A stretch of DNA of 64,000 nt from Gigaspora margarita (GCA_009809945.1 WTPW01000334.1:1-64000), one strand, 5' to 3'. Positions 22,431 to 34,330 are shown, counted from the stretch's first letter. Notes: a model not told the origin generated them from the sequence alone. Made by a program: numbers and translations.

Positions 22431-22869
22431 GCAAGTTTTTTATATTGGTTAGAGTATTAAAGCAACTGTCCATAGGTAGCTTGGGCTTGTCTGTTCAAAA
22501 GGTCTTTAGAGATGTCATAGGGCTCCAATTGATTGATTATAGAAGGAAGTTTTTGAATCTTCTTTCTAGATGCTTTAGTAGGTTTAAGAACTTCAATAGG
22601 TTCTTTTATCATATCCTCAAATTCAGATTTGTTAGCTTGCACAGTTTTGTTTCTTAATTTGATTTCTTTTTGAGATTCAGATTTCTTTTGGATTTCTCTT
22701 TGGGCTTCATTTTGTACTTTGCAGTTAGTATTATAAGGTTTAGGGCAAGGAGCACAAGTAACATAAACTTCATCTTCATCTGAGCAGTATTCTTCCTCTA
22801 TAGCAGCATAATGAATTTTTTGCTTCATTTGGGATCAAAAGTTCATTTATAATATTGTTCTTTAGTTGG

Positions 22870-23700
22870 AAGACACTCAGCTATACAGTCTCTGGCATAA
22901 TGTCCTTGTTCACTGCATCGATAGCAAATAACATTTGGGCGAGAATTATTGGTAGACCTTGGTTTCTAGTAGATCTGCTTGGATTGTTTTGGGTGATATT
23001 GTGGTTCAGTTTGGGCACTCAAAGCAGAGGCAATAGATGCATAGTTCAATGACATCTGATTCATTTGTTTGGTTAGTTGTTCTATTTTCTTCTCATAGGC
23101 AGCAATATTAGAATTATCCGTACCAGGATCAGTATTAGTAGCGAAATTAGCACCTTGCTCATAGGTTTTAGCAAGTTCAAGAAGAGCATTTAAATTGGCA
23201 GGATTGTGAATAAGAAGAATTGGAAGAGTTGCAGGTCATAATCCCTTTTTGAAATAATATAATTTTTGGGTATTCTGGAGAGCAGTTCTAGCTTCTACTC
23301 TTTTGACCAGTCTTTTAAATCTACTATTGTAGGAGTCAATAGGTTCTTCCAGGCCTTGTTTAAGGTATCCAAGTCTCTAAACTATTTATTTTGCCATCGT
23401 TGGGTACAGAATAAGTTTTTAAAAGCTGTTTTAACATCAGGCCAATCAGTACCTAGATCAGCATAATCCTGTACAGTGGTGGTCCAATCTTTAGCATTAT
23501 CCCTTAAGAAGGCAGCAAGGATATCCTTCTTTCTAGCCAAATTCCATTTGTTTGCTTGAAAAGCTTTGTTGAAATCTTCAATCCAAGTAAGTGGGTCTTG
23601 GGTTTCATCTTCTTTAAATAGTTCAATTCTCAATAACAAGCCTTCTTTCTCATTTTCTCTCAAGTAGTCATAAACATTTTGAATGGTAGCCATTGCATTG
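22870..23700 (-). pseudogene. Element 1 Gag region with CCHC zinc knuckle
   Basis: The Gag capsid-like segment contains PLTWIEDFNKAFQANKWN and AFLRDNAKDWTTTVQDY, a retrotransposon-gag pattern. Nearer the protease is a zinc knuckle, CYRCSEQGHYARDC (about 22880-22925). The likely start is the methionine at 23693. It is a fossil and not intact. Confidence 0.82.
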
Positions 23701-24151
23701 ATAGATAAAGGAGGAGGAGTAGGTAGACGTGCAGGTACTAAAATAGAACTAGGTTGTGGGGTATTAATAGATATTAGAGTAAAAAGGTTTTGAAAAGAAT
23801 TACTATAATCTTTAAAATCTTTGTGAAAACAATCGTCATTAAAATCTGAGTCTTTTAAAGTAAAGGGGTCCTTAAAGAAACAACTAGTAAATACAGTTAA
23901 GACAGATATGCTACAAATAATCTCAGTAAGGTTACCAGGAGAAGAAGAATATCTAAAGCTAAAAATAAATCTGAATATAATATTTTTAAACTGAGGTAGG
24001 TTAAATTGGGTATATTTGTCAAAAGTATTCTAAAGATTTTTCAAAAAAGTCACTAGTAGGATATTGGGCACAATACCAATAATAGAAATTTAGAAAGTTT
24101 CTAGGAACAGTAGTAGTTACAGGGTAGCAAATCTCACAGTCACCACCAATT
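23700..24151 (-). other. Element 1 leader between 5' LTR and gag
   Basis: About 450 bp of untranslated leader. Immediately inside the LTR (24122-24151, minus strand) lies AATTGGTGGTGACTGTGAGA, where a primer-binding site is expected. I could not match it to a specific tRNA. Confidence 0.55.
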
Positions 24152-24362
24152 TGTTATTCTATATCCACTTCTTTAAAGATAGTAGATAACTAGAGTGACC
24201 TTAGACAGTGAACACTTTGTGTAATCTTACTTGTTACTGTGATATATCTAAGTCAGAAGATGTTTTTTATAAAACTTAACAAAGAAGATTTAAGGCAATT
24301 TGCAATTATGAAAGAGGCTACAATTAAAAGTATATGAGGATACTAATAATTGTTTAATTTAA

Positions 24363-25168
24363 TAGGTATACGTCAAGCTTTTTACTAAATTTGTACATAC
24401 AAAAAAAATTATTTTAAATTAAATATTTAACCAAACTGATTTAAAATTTGTCAAAACATATTTGAATATAAGAACTATCTTTTTGCATAATTTTAGTAAT
24501 ACTTAATAATAAAAATTTTATACAGTTTATTCTTAAACCTTGTGCATTTCTCTAAAATTTTTCTGTACTAAATTTAGTACAGCTTAAAAAAATTATACTG
24601 TATAAAAATTTATAATAAAATTAAAAAAATACTAAATTTTTAGATTGTTTTGAATCTAATTTTGATCTTGATATATTTAAAAAAAATAAATAATAATTTT
24701 TTTAAATAGCTTAAATAGACCTGTTTAAAGTAATACATATCTAAAAATGGTAAGATTTTCTGTAAATTTATATAATAAAACATAATAAAAACATAGTAAA
24801 AATTTAGTAAAATTAAATTACTTATAACTTTTTATCTACTGAACCAATTTTAATGATTTTACTATCATTAGAACCAGAAAAATCAGGTTTATAACTTTTA
24901 TTAAGCAATTTAAAAAAATTTATTAAATCAAAATTTTGCTATTTATAATTTAGTATTTTTTTTGCACTTTTATAGCAAACAAATTTTTAAAAATATAAAA
25001 AATTTTAGATAAGTTATCTAATTTTTAAATATTCTAAAATGACTTTTAAATATAGGATTATATATTAGATAAATTTAATTTGAAGTTAATAATACATTGT
25101 ACTAAATTTAGTACATTGTACTAAATTTAGTACATTATACTAAATTTAGTACAGCAAACGGATACCCA
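24363..25168. mobile_element. TTAA-flanked element (piggyBac-like MITE)
   Basis: The sister LTR (15851-16544) reads through the empty site TTTAATTTAAGTAAT. Here TTAA is duplicated at 24359-24362 and 25169-25172. Terminal inverted repeats are TAGGTATACG and (complement) TGGGTATCCG. TTAA duplication is the piggyBac signature. The 806-bp body is very AT-rich, non-coding, and contains repeated 16-bp palindromes GTACTAAATTTAGTAC (three full or near-full copies at 25095-25155 and another near 24567). Confidence 0.75.
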
Positions 25169-25338
25169 TTAAGTAATAAATAATTATATTTATTAGTGAA
25201 AAGTATGAAGACTCAATGTAAACTTGGGGTCCACATTGGCTGCTTTTATACATTTTTGTTTTTCACAAATATAACGGGCTATATCTATTACATGTGCAAT
25301 AAATGCTATATCTACTACTAATAAAATATATAGTATAA

Positions 25339-25564
25339 GGCTACGCAAACTAATAAAATTGATTCTCGTCACCTGGCCGGGTCACATTTTTAGAGAAGTT
25401 AAAATTTTTTCTATATAAAATTATTTTTATTCTTGTATGAAAAAAAATTTTATAAAAATTTTTTATATTAAAAAATTTTTTAAATATAACATTTTTTGCC
25501 GGCCGGCTGGGTCCTATTTGGTTGTTCCATGTGACGAGAATCAACTAATTTAATTTGCATGGCC
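25339..25564. mobile_element. TAA-flanked MITE (PIF/Harbinger-like), copy 1
   Basis: The inverted ends GGCTACGCAAACTAATAAAA and (complement) GGCCATGCAAATTAAATTAG are followed by a shared GATTCTCGTCAC. The TAA duplications (25336-25338, 25565-25567) are confirmed by the empty site GTATAAATAATA in the sister LTR. TWA duplication is typical of PIF/Harbinger. The 226-bp body also has a GGCCGG/CCGGCC inverted pair and no ORF. Confidence 0.78.
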
Positions 25565-25892
25565 TAAATAATATAAATGTAATATATAAAATAAATGATA
25601 TATGTGCAATAAATAAAATATAGAGTATATATGCTATAAATATAACATGTTTTATAAATGCTATATAAGCACTTTGGCACGCAGTAGATCGCCTAGCCAA
25701 TCAAATTGTAAATCCTATACTAGATTGTTCATTGGTTCTGATCTTGGCAACCAGTGGTCATACAGGTATGATCAATAGCTTATTCGAACTGTCTCATCGA
25801 GCTGAGTCGAATGGTGGTTGTTTTATCGAATTCTGATCACTGGACAAGAGTTATGCCCGTTTTTGTGCATTTTCATAGGTCAATAACACTAT

Positions 25893-26180
25893 TAAACCCC
25901 CAACCTGATATGCATGGTGAACAGATTTTGTATTAGTATTGAAAGGTTATCAAATTTGAAAATATTGTAAGCTACTATTGAACCTCCCAAAATCAATCCT
26001 TTCAAAATCAATAACCTGTCATATCTGATAAAAGAATTAGTCAACCAAGTCTGTTTCTATTATACAAATTTATAATATTTTTAAATTTGATAACCTTTCA
26101 ATACTAAAACAAAATTGATTCTTCCAAAATTGATAATCTGTCAAATCTAATAAAGAAATAGTCTACCAAGTCTGTTTCCA
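25893..26180. repeat. Inverted-repeat segment, MITE-like
   Basis: TAGTATTGAAAGGTTATCAA (about 25941) is mirrored at about 26085-26110. AATTGATAA.CTGTCA...GTCTGTTTC sequence is repeated directly (about 26010-26060 and 26125-26185). The left part resembles the hairpin at 3618-3690. The ends are undefined. Confidence 0.45.
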
Positions 26181-26500
26181 TTATATAAATCTAATAGTTT
26201 ATATTAGGAATTTTACTAATAGATATAAATCAATATATAGCTTTTAATCATATTTATCATTTGTTTTTAATAATAAAAATTGATAAGCCTATTATTACTT
26301 AATATAGAGTATTCTGATAAAGTTAAAATGTTTTGTTCATATCCTGTAATATGCTGATTCAAATCAAACAATTTTAGTATCTTATAATTCATCTCATCAA
26401 GCTAAGTCTAACAAAACTAAAATGTTTAATTCTGATTACTAGATTACAAACTATCTTAATTTAATTATTTTTTAAAAAAATAAGAAAATTTTGGCCTTGG

Positions 26501-27606
26501 AGTATTGTGACGAATTGGGAATACCTTGTGATTCTGTGATCAGACTGAATGAAATTTATATCATTTGATTCCTCTCAACAAGAGGAATCTAATAGTACAA
26601 ATTTCATTTGCTTTTGATTGGTATTCAGAGATTCCTGTTTCATTATAATACCTTTAGTTATAATATTCTATATAAAAGAAGTATTGTGATAATTTGGTAT
26701 ATTTTTATTAGTATTTAGTAATCATGTGATCAGAACTGGTTATAATTTATATTATTAATTCCTCTCACTCAGGGGTCGAATGGTATAAATTTCATTCAGA
26801 TCTAATCAGCATGGGAGACATTCGAACCTGATGATTTCCAGGATCTACATTACACAAGTATTTATACAGAATTGTAGTCTAAAACCAGAATTTTCAGGTA
26901 TAAGCAAACCTAAAAAAAAAATCAATCATGTACTTTACTAATAAAATAGCTTCGTAGGGAACATCTTTTCAACAAACTCAAGTTGCATCATTTGCATTAC
27001 ACTGCATCACGGTAGTTATAGTAAAGGTTTAAGTACTATCTACTGTATAGTAAGAGGTAATAAAAGTATATTGTACTGCTCAATTCACAAAGTTCAACAT
27101 TGCTTTTTTTATTATTATTTGTTTTTTAGTTATAATACTAACTTGTTAGCTTTTATTTTCAAATTTTGTAGACGCTTCTTAAAGTTATGATGGTTCTTAA
27201 AAGAAATTTAACACAATAGATGTTATTTAATATATACAATAGTATAGTTTTATTAATTACGCGGGGTTTTAAGAAAACCTATTAAGGAATGTGTAACTTG
27301 TTATCAAAACCTTTTAAATAAAGTTTTTAAAACTGTAAAATTGCTATTAGTGCGTGAATTAATAGTTGGATTCTTTTACAACGTGGGTTATTTTATTTCG
27401 AAGAAAATTTTAATATATGAATAAAGCCCGTTGATTGTTTAACGATTATCTATCTGTTTTGACAAAAATGATATCATGTGTTAAAAAAGCCAGTTTATTA
27501 TTGGTTAACTACCTTATAATAATCCCTGTGTTTTTCTGAAAAATGAGAAAGTCCCCATGCTGATCTGATCATAGGATCACAAGATATTCCAATTTGTTAC
27601 AATACT
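26501..27606. repeat. Possible DNA element with AGTATTGTGACGAATTGG ends
   Basis: AGTATTGTGACGAATTGGGA at 26501 is mirrored by CCAATTTGTTACAATACT ending at 27606, with the match continuing inward (CTTGTGAT..TGATCAGA). A further direct copy of the end lies at 26681 (GTATTGTGATAATTTGGTAT), which suggests nested or tandem related MITEs. No target duplication or transposase was found. Confidence 0.5.
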
Positions 27607-27609
27607 CCT

Positions 27610-28565
27610 CTTTATCATAATATCTCTTTCTCTCTTATATTAGAAATTAAAAATAAATTGATTAATAGATAAATATTAATAAAAATATATCAATTATTAT
27701 AAAACACGCTTATAGCGTTTTACTACCATATGTAAATTAGATTTGCAAATCTGTGTAATATAAACAAAAAAATAAAACAAAAAATAAATTTTGATTACTT
27801 TAGGGTTAGAGTAAGGCCTGAAATTTTATTAGGGTATTAGTATATACAAAATTTAGCAATGAATTTTTTTTATTAGAGCCCAAAAGTTGGTTTTATAAAC
27901 AAAATTTTGAGATATGAATGTTTTTTTAAAAAAAATAAACAAAAAACTGAATTTTATATTACACCTGATCTTAAATTTTGATTGGCTATTCTAATAGTTT
28001 TGTATAACATAGTGTAAAACACCATAGGTGCATTTTAGTAAAACTCAAATATATTTATCAATTATCATTAAATTTTTTTAATTATTAATTTTTAATTTAT
28101 GTTTTGATTCGATTTATATTTTATATAATTAAAATATATATTTTATATATATTTAATATATACTTTAAATTAAATATGCTTAAATATACACTTTAAATTA
28201 AAATATAAAATTGTTCATTAAATATTTATTTATTTTTTTTTGTATATCTTGGAACTATATGCACAGTTCTGTTTATATTTTCCAATAGTATATAGGTGTA
28301 ATACTTGAGTAGTTTTAATTTAGTATACCCTATCATTTACTATTTTTCTTGTACTAGCAGACTAGAGCGAACTCAAGCAGATCTTTATTTGTCTAATAAA
28401 ACTTGAGTATAAGTAGCACCTTGATAGATAATATTCTTGTTATTCTCATTAATTATACTACTTTTAAAGTTAGATATAAATAAAAATTATATCTAATTTC
28501 AGAAGTTACTTTACTTATTCTCGTTATTAATTCTTTTTTATTTTTAATTATTTATTATGTAAAGT
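27610..28565. other. AT-rich spacer, nothing recognised
   Basis: About 950 bp, very AT-rich, with stops in every frame and no clear repeat. Confidence 0.55.
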
Positions 28566-28567
28566 AG

Positions 28568-28870
28568 TAATTGGACACATTTTAAAAATTGTGATCTGGG
28601 TCACTCAATGGGTGGATCCACAGGTTACCCAGATGATCAATAGGTCATCTGGGTAAACTGGGTGACCCATTTAACCCAGGTCAAAATTATATTGAATGAA
28701 CTAGATATTAAAAAAATGTGTGACTCTAGGTAGAATTGGTGATCCTGGTTGATCAAAATTTTTTGACTGTTCAAGCTAATGAAATTTTATTAGCTTAGTT
28801 GGCTTAGCTAAAAAATTTGCAATTTGATCAAAAAGATATCTTATTATATGATTCAAAAATTTATTAAATT
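28568..28870. repeat. GGGTCACCC-rich dispersed repeat, copy 1
   Basis: The sequence is TTGGACACATTTTAAAAATT followed by GGGTCACTCAATGGGTGGAT and repeated GGGT.ACCC motifs, then a TTAGCTTAGTTGGCTTAGC segment. A related copy lies inverted at about 61880-62160. The family is unknown. Confidence 0.4.
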
Positions 28871-29149
28871 AAAACTGCTAGGTTTGATTTTTAATTTGCT
28901 GAATTTAGTAAAAATCTTTATATTATCTTAGATTATATAGCAAAGGAGCATTGTGTGCCAAGCACTATTAAAAGTTACCTTTTTGGTGCATATTACATTT
29001 AAAATAGACAAAAAATTTACTGCTATAGCTACTCTTTCACATGACTAGTTTTTTACTATATTTATATATGATATAGTAAAGTTTATATTTTTCATTATAT
29101 ATATTAAAAAAAATACAATAAATACCAATTTATCTAACTCTAACCCAAC

Positions 29150-29270
29150 TAGAGATGTGCTATTGTGCACTTATTAGTGAAAGTGTTAATTGTTATATGA
29201 CTAATTGTCTAAATTAAAATATGTGCTAATTAGCATCTCATACTGATAAATAAGTGATGTCACATCTTTA
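29150..29270. mobile_element. Small MITE, hAT-like ends
   Basis: The ends TAGAGATGTGC and (complement) TAAAGATGTGA are flanked by near-identical 8-mers AACCCAAC (29142-29149) and AACCAACC (29271-29278). It is 121 bp and non-coding. The duplication is imperfect, so the call is tentative. Confidence 0.4.
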
Positions 29271-29792
29271 AACCAACCCCAATCAATCCAATGCTACCTC
29301 TAACCCAACCCTAACCTGTTTGATACTAATTCTAATTCAACCTATTTGATATTAACTCTGTTCCAATAATATAAAAGTCCCTAAGGATGCTTCTTCCAAT
29401 AAATCAAAGATAAAATTTCAATTAGTGAAATTGAATCAACTAATCAGGTAAGATACCATTTGATAAGTAATAGAGGACATTGTTTCATATGACAGGTTGC
29501 TAATGGAAAATATGATGTTAGCTATTGGAATTGGTGTTAAAAAAAATAAACAAAAGCCTTCAGATACTATCAAAAATCAGCCAATACAGGTTCTGCTAAT
29601 GAAATATATTGTTATCAATATGTCAAAAAGATGAGCATATAGCCTTCATTTATTATCAAAAATCAGCCAATATAGAAGGCTTCGTGCTTGAAGTTGCAAC
29701 TTCAAGTGGTGAAGTTGCTCTGCCCTGCTTAAAATGCTAAGTAATACATTTTAGCTTCTTTTAGTGCAATTAAGATTGCAACTTTAACACAT
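29271..29792. other. Spacer with small repeats, no gene
   Basis: ATCAAAAATCAGCCAATA occurs twice (about 29570 and 29656). A palindrome TTGAAGTTGCAACTTCAA lies at about 29690. No coding signal is seen. Confidence 0.45.
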
Positions 29793-30217
29793 TGTTACAA
29801 GCAACTATTGCCTTTAATATAGTACTTGCAATACAACACACAGCGACAGGGATCTTGTAAGGGTCAAAGAAGATATGAAGCAGTGTGCAAGTAGAATATT
29901 ACTTTACTAGAGTGGTTCAGTGTATATTTATCAAAGAGCAAGAGAATATTTATTGGGATAAAATATATTTTATTAATAATATGAATAAGGTAGAGAGGAT
30001 ATTTATTTGTAGATGTTATATAAGGAGGAGGGGTATCTGAGTCTATTGTGCAGGAGGTGAGAAAAACTAGGGTTTATATATCTTTTGTAAAACTAATAAA
30101 ATTAATAAAACTAATAAAACTAAAACTAATAAAACTAACAAAACTAATAAAACTAACAAAACTAATAAAACTAATAAAACTAATAAAACTAATAAAACTA
30201 ATAAAACTAATAAACAC
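29793..30217 (-). repeat. Partial LTR of the element 2 family with microsatellite
   Basis: 29793-30090 matches 60825-61125 (the inner half of element 2's 5' LTR) closely, including CTTGCAATACAACACA and AGGGTTTATATATCTTTTGT. It then enters an (AATAAAACT)n tract to about 30217. The outer LTR part after the tract is absent, so this is a broken fragment with no attached coding region. Confidence 0.75.
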
Positions 30218-30474
30218 ATGTTTTAACACAACTCTTTCTGATGATCCCTCAAACCAACAATCACTGAACGGACCTGCAACCAAGTGTTTAGTTAGTATAG
30301 GAAATAATATACAAAATTTCTCTTGTAGCAACTAGGACTAGTAGTCTTAAGCTTGTAAGTCTTCAGATTATTTGGAAAACTGAAATAGAGTTGAAAGAGA
30401 ACTTCCTTTGGGTTTTTGGCCCTAGTAGAAGTCTACAGAACTATTGAACTAGTAGTTGGTAAATACTGGAAGTA

Positions 30475-31007
30475 CAGTGCGTACAACCTAGTCCCAACCA
30501 AAAAAAAATTTTAGCGGCCAAATTCAGATTTTATTTTTTAGAGGACAATTTGAAAATTTAGCTAAATTTATATATAAAGTAGCCAAATTTAAATTTTTAA
30601 TATATATAAAGTGGCCAAATTTACATTTTTAATATATAAAGTGGCCAAATTTAAATCTTAATATATATAAAGTGGCCAAATTTAAATTTTTAATATATAA
30701 AGTGACCAAATTTAAATTTTTAATATATATAAAGTGGCCAAATTTAAATTTTTAAGTGGCCAAATTTGCTTTTTTTATATATATAAAAGGTGGCCAAATT
30801 TCATCTTTAATTATAAAAATACTATAACTTCAACTTGCTATAACTTTTTTATATAAATAGATTTAAAAAATTTAAGAATGTGGAAGTGTTTAGCTTGTTT
30901 TGAATTAACATTTTAAGATAGTATTTTTTTTTACTATTTTTTTTAAAAAAGGATTAGCAATTTGAACTTCATCAATTTTATTGGTCGGGACTAGGTTGTA
31001 CGCACTG
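30475..31007. mobile_element. TA-flanked MITE with internal GGCCAAATTT array
   Basis: The inverted ends CAGTGCGTACAACCTAGTCC (left; the right end is its complement with one change near the inner edge) lie within TA (30473-30474, 31008-31009). This is a Tc1/mariner-type layout. Inside, AAAGTGGCCAAATTTAAATT is repeated in tandem six to seven times at 28-39 bp spacing (about 30570-30800). It lies seven bases from the start of the solo LTR at 31015. Confidence 0.8.
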
Positions 31008-31268
31008 TACATGTTGTTGACCTATGAAAATACACAAAACGGGCATAACTCTTGATTCAGTGATCGGAATTCGATGAAACAACTACCATTCGACTCAGCT
31101 CGATGAGACGGTTCGAATGAGCTATAGATCATCCCTGTACGACTACTGGTTGCCAAGATCAGAACCAATGAATAATCAAGCATAGGATCTACAATTTGAT
31201 TGGCTAGGAGATCTACTGCGCGCCAAAGTGCATATATGGCATTTATAAAACATGTCATATTTATAGCA

Positions 31269-31439
31269 TCAATAAACTAAAACGCGAGTCTGCGTCACTA
31301 TATTTTAATACATCACACTTTTTTTATTAATAATTTTATAGAGGTCCCTTGTAAAGCATGAACCTCTATTTAAAATTATTAAAAAAAAAGTGCAACTTAT
31401 TAAAAAATAGTGACGGAGAATCGCGTTTTAGTGTATTGT
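31269..31439. repeat. Palindromic 5' end of Helitron unit 1
   Basis: CAATAAACTAAAACGCGAGT and CGTCACTATATTTTAATA are mirrored by ATTAAAAAATAGTGACGG and TCGCGTTTTAGTGTATTG. The centre carries a second inverted pair, GAGGTCCCTTGTAAAGCATG...ACCTCT. The same arrangement recurs at 47736-47917 (unit 5) but not in units 2-4, which keep only the left arm. Confidence 0.72.
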
Positions 31440-32346
31440 CTTTGAAGTTTCTTTTAAGCTCTTCTTTAAGAATTTTTAAGATTCTTTACAATTCTTAAAA
31501 ATTCTCACTATCCACCTCCCCCACCCACCCACCCTTTAAAAAATTCATCTTCGAAGCTGAGTTAAAAACAACTTAGTGACACTAAGTCAGAGTTTCTTTC
31601 AAACTCCACCTTAGTGTCAATTTAACACAAAACTCAGTTTTTGGTCTTCTACACAATCTGAGTAAATTTCAAACTCTGCCTTGCGGATTTTTTGAACTCA
31701 GCTTAGTGTGCATTTGCCTTTCCGAAAAATAAGTCAGTGACCCAGCTTCCCGACTTAGGTCTCGGGAACTATGTAACATTTTGCAAAAAACTTTTAAAAA
31801 TCAACAAATTAAAAAAAAATTACAAATAGAAAAATAAAAATAGAAAATAAATATAATAAGTTATGTGTAACATAGCAAAATCGGTATAAACAGCATAAAC
31901 TCTGAAATTGTGTACTAATTGGTTTATATAACAGCTCCGATTTTGCCTTAATATGAATTTTTGCTTTTATTAACGAATTTTTTAATTTTTTTTTTTTTTT
32001 TTAAAAAAAAAAATTAATTTTTATTAAATAAGAATATTTTTTAAACTAACAAATTATTATTTAACAGATTATAATTAAATTTAAACCAATAAACATTAAG
32101 TTAATAAAATTTTTCTTAAAATATAATAAATATAATAGAATAATCTTTAAGCTTAAAATTTAAAAAACAAATAAAATAGTTAAAAAATTTAAAAAAACAA
32201 ATAAAACAGGTAAAAAATTTATAATTAAAAAGTAAACATTTCAATAATTTTTATTATTTATTTAATACATATTTTTATTTTATTTAAAACTTTATATTAC
32301 AAATATTAATTTTATTATTTTTTTAATTTTTTTATATGTGATAGAA

Positions 32347-34330
32347 ATGTCAAAAAAAAAAGAAAAAGGAAAAGAAAAAGAAAGATTACCTATGCCTCAG
32401 CACATTATAGATGCAAATCCTATACCTCCAAATGAACTAAAGAAGACAAAGTAAGAAGACAAAACAGAATGAGAACTGCTAAGGCTAGATATTATAAAGA
32501 CCAAGAAAAGTCTCAAGCAGCTGCCCAAGAATCTGATCAAGGTCCTGCTTCAAGAACAAGATCTCAATCTGCAGCAAATTCACCTGTATCTTCAAGAACA
32601 AGAGCAAGATCAAGAAAAGCTTCTACATTGAGACAACAGAGATATAGAGCATCTATGAGTGCTAAGAAGAAAGATGAAGTAAAAAGAAAGCAAAGAGAAA
32701 GAATGAGAAAAAAATATGCTGAGAAGAAACAAGAACAATATGACCAATTTTTTAAAATAGGACATTATAGTTTAGATGAGTATGAGGAAGAGATAGATGA
32801 TGAGGAGGAAGAAGAAGAAGAACATATAGAAGAGGAAGAAGAGGAGGATGAGGATGTGATAAAGGGGAGGCATATGTTGGGAAGAATGGACATTATTTGT
32901 GAACATTGTGGGGCTTTAAAATGGAGGCAAGAAAAACCAGGACTATGCTGTATAAATGGACAAATTGAATTAGCACCACTTCCACTACCACTAACAGCAA
33001 TAAAAAAATTGCTTACAGAAAAAGATTCTACATCTAATAAACCATATATTAACCAAATAAGAGCATATAATCAAATATTTGCTTTTACATCAATTGGTAC
33101 AAAATTAGATCCGAATCTTGCAAATGCCACAGAAGGGGTTTATACATATAGAATTAGTGGAACATTATATCATAGCATTAGCTCTTTTATGCCAAAAGAA
33201 GGAGAAAAATCAAAATTCTCTCAAATTTATTTTTATGATTCTGATAATTTTGAGAATCAACTCAACAGAAGACATGAAATAATGAATAGTGAATTAAATT
33301 TCACTCTGTTGAAAGAAATTCAAGAGAAATTAGATTCTTTAAATCCTTTTGTAAAATTTTATAAAAATTCAAGGAATTATGAAATAGAAAATAAAAAACA
33401 AGTATTGTGTATAACAATACATAATACTCATGGCAAGGATATGAGGCAATATAATGCACCAACAGCTTCAGAAATTGCTGCAATATATTGTGATAAACCA
33501 ACAATACAGCATAGAGATATTATCATCAAAAGACAAGATGATAAATTTCAAAGAATATCTGAATTACATGGTGCATATGATTCTTTACAATATCCTTTGC
33601 TATTTCCAAATGGTAAATATGGTTGGCATAAAGGAATATTAAGAAAAAATGTTATACAAGAAGAAATTGTTGGACTAGAAAATATTATAGATGATGAAGA
33701 AGATGAATATGATGATGGTCATCATAGTAATAAAGATGATGATGATAATGAGGATGATAATGATGATAATTATGGACAAACTGCTGAACAAGTTTCTGAC
33801 CAACTTCTTACAGATTTGGTAAGCTTAACAAGTACAAGTACAAGTACAAGTGAAACATCAAGTACTACTAAGGAGCCACAAGTACAACTATAACATCATC
33901 TGAAGAAGTTTGGCATAAAAAACTTGATAAATTAATGCAGCAAGCTATTTATCAAGATATTCTACAAAATGTTCAGCAAGATGTTCAAGAACAACAAGAA
34001 GTTCAAGAAGACGAAATCCAACAAGTAGAAGAAGTCCAACAAGAAGAAATTCCAATGATTTTTGAAGAATATGACCAACATGAACCCCAAGCAGGAGCAT
34101 CTGTTGATGAGTATTCTATCTTACAAAGATATGCAGAAAGTCATACAGGTTTATCTCAAACATTTGAAGATTCAACTCTTAGATCTAGAGAAAGTTTCAT
34201 GAGTATTAGTGAAACAAGTAAAAAAAGTGATAAAGGATCTAAAAGAAAAAGAAAAATTGATCTTGATCCAAAAGCAAAAGGAAAAGAAAAAGTAGTTGAA
34301 TCTGAACTTAATTCTGAAAATAATTCTTAA
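32347..34330 (+). pseudogene. Helitron 1 RepHel N-terminal region
   Basis: The start ATG at 32347 opens MSKKKEKGKEKERLPMPQ, as in unit 2 (40053). A one-base deletion near 32437 relative to unit 2 shifts the frame, and the main N-terminal part continues at 32469-33893 and 33935-34330. It contains a basic, arginine-rich stretch (SRTRARSRKASTLRQQRYRA), a long glutamate/aspartate tract, and the Helitron N-terminal zinc-like motif CEHCGALKWRQEKP followed by GLCC (about 32898-32955). FPNGKYGWHKG near 33610 is typical of Helitron_like_N. Another acidic, glutamine-rich low-complexity stretch precedes Rep. Confidence 0.8.

Larger units (their letters stand above)
15851..25888 (-). mobile_element. Ty3-type LTR retrotransposon, broken (element 1)
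   Basis: The element runs right to left. Its 5' LTR is 24152-25888 (enlarged by two insertions) and its 3' LTR is 15851-16544 (694 bp). Between them gag, protease, RT, RNase H and integrase occur in Ty3 order. LTRs begin TGTT[AG]ACCTATAAAAATAC and end GGATATAGAATAACA on the minus strand. A purine-rich stretch (AAGCCCGGGAGAA) precedes the 3' LTR, as expected for a polypurine tract. It is an old fossil with breaks in the coding region on the order of ten. Over the first 210 bp of the LTR ends I count roughly 8% difference by eye, so it is not recent. No clear target duplication was seen. Confidence 0.88.
24152..25888 (-). repeat. 5' LTR of element 1, carrying two MITE insertions
   Basis: Its outer and inner parts match the 694-bp LTR at 15851-16544. 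The extra length is an 806-bp TTAA-flanked element (24363-25168) and a 226-bp TAA-flanked element (25339-25564). Confidence 0.85.
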
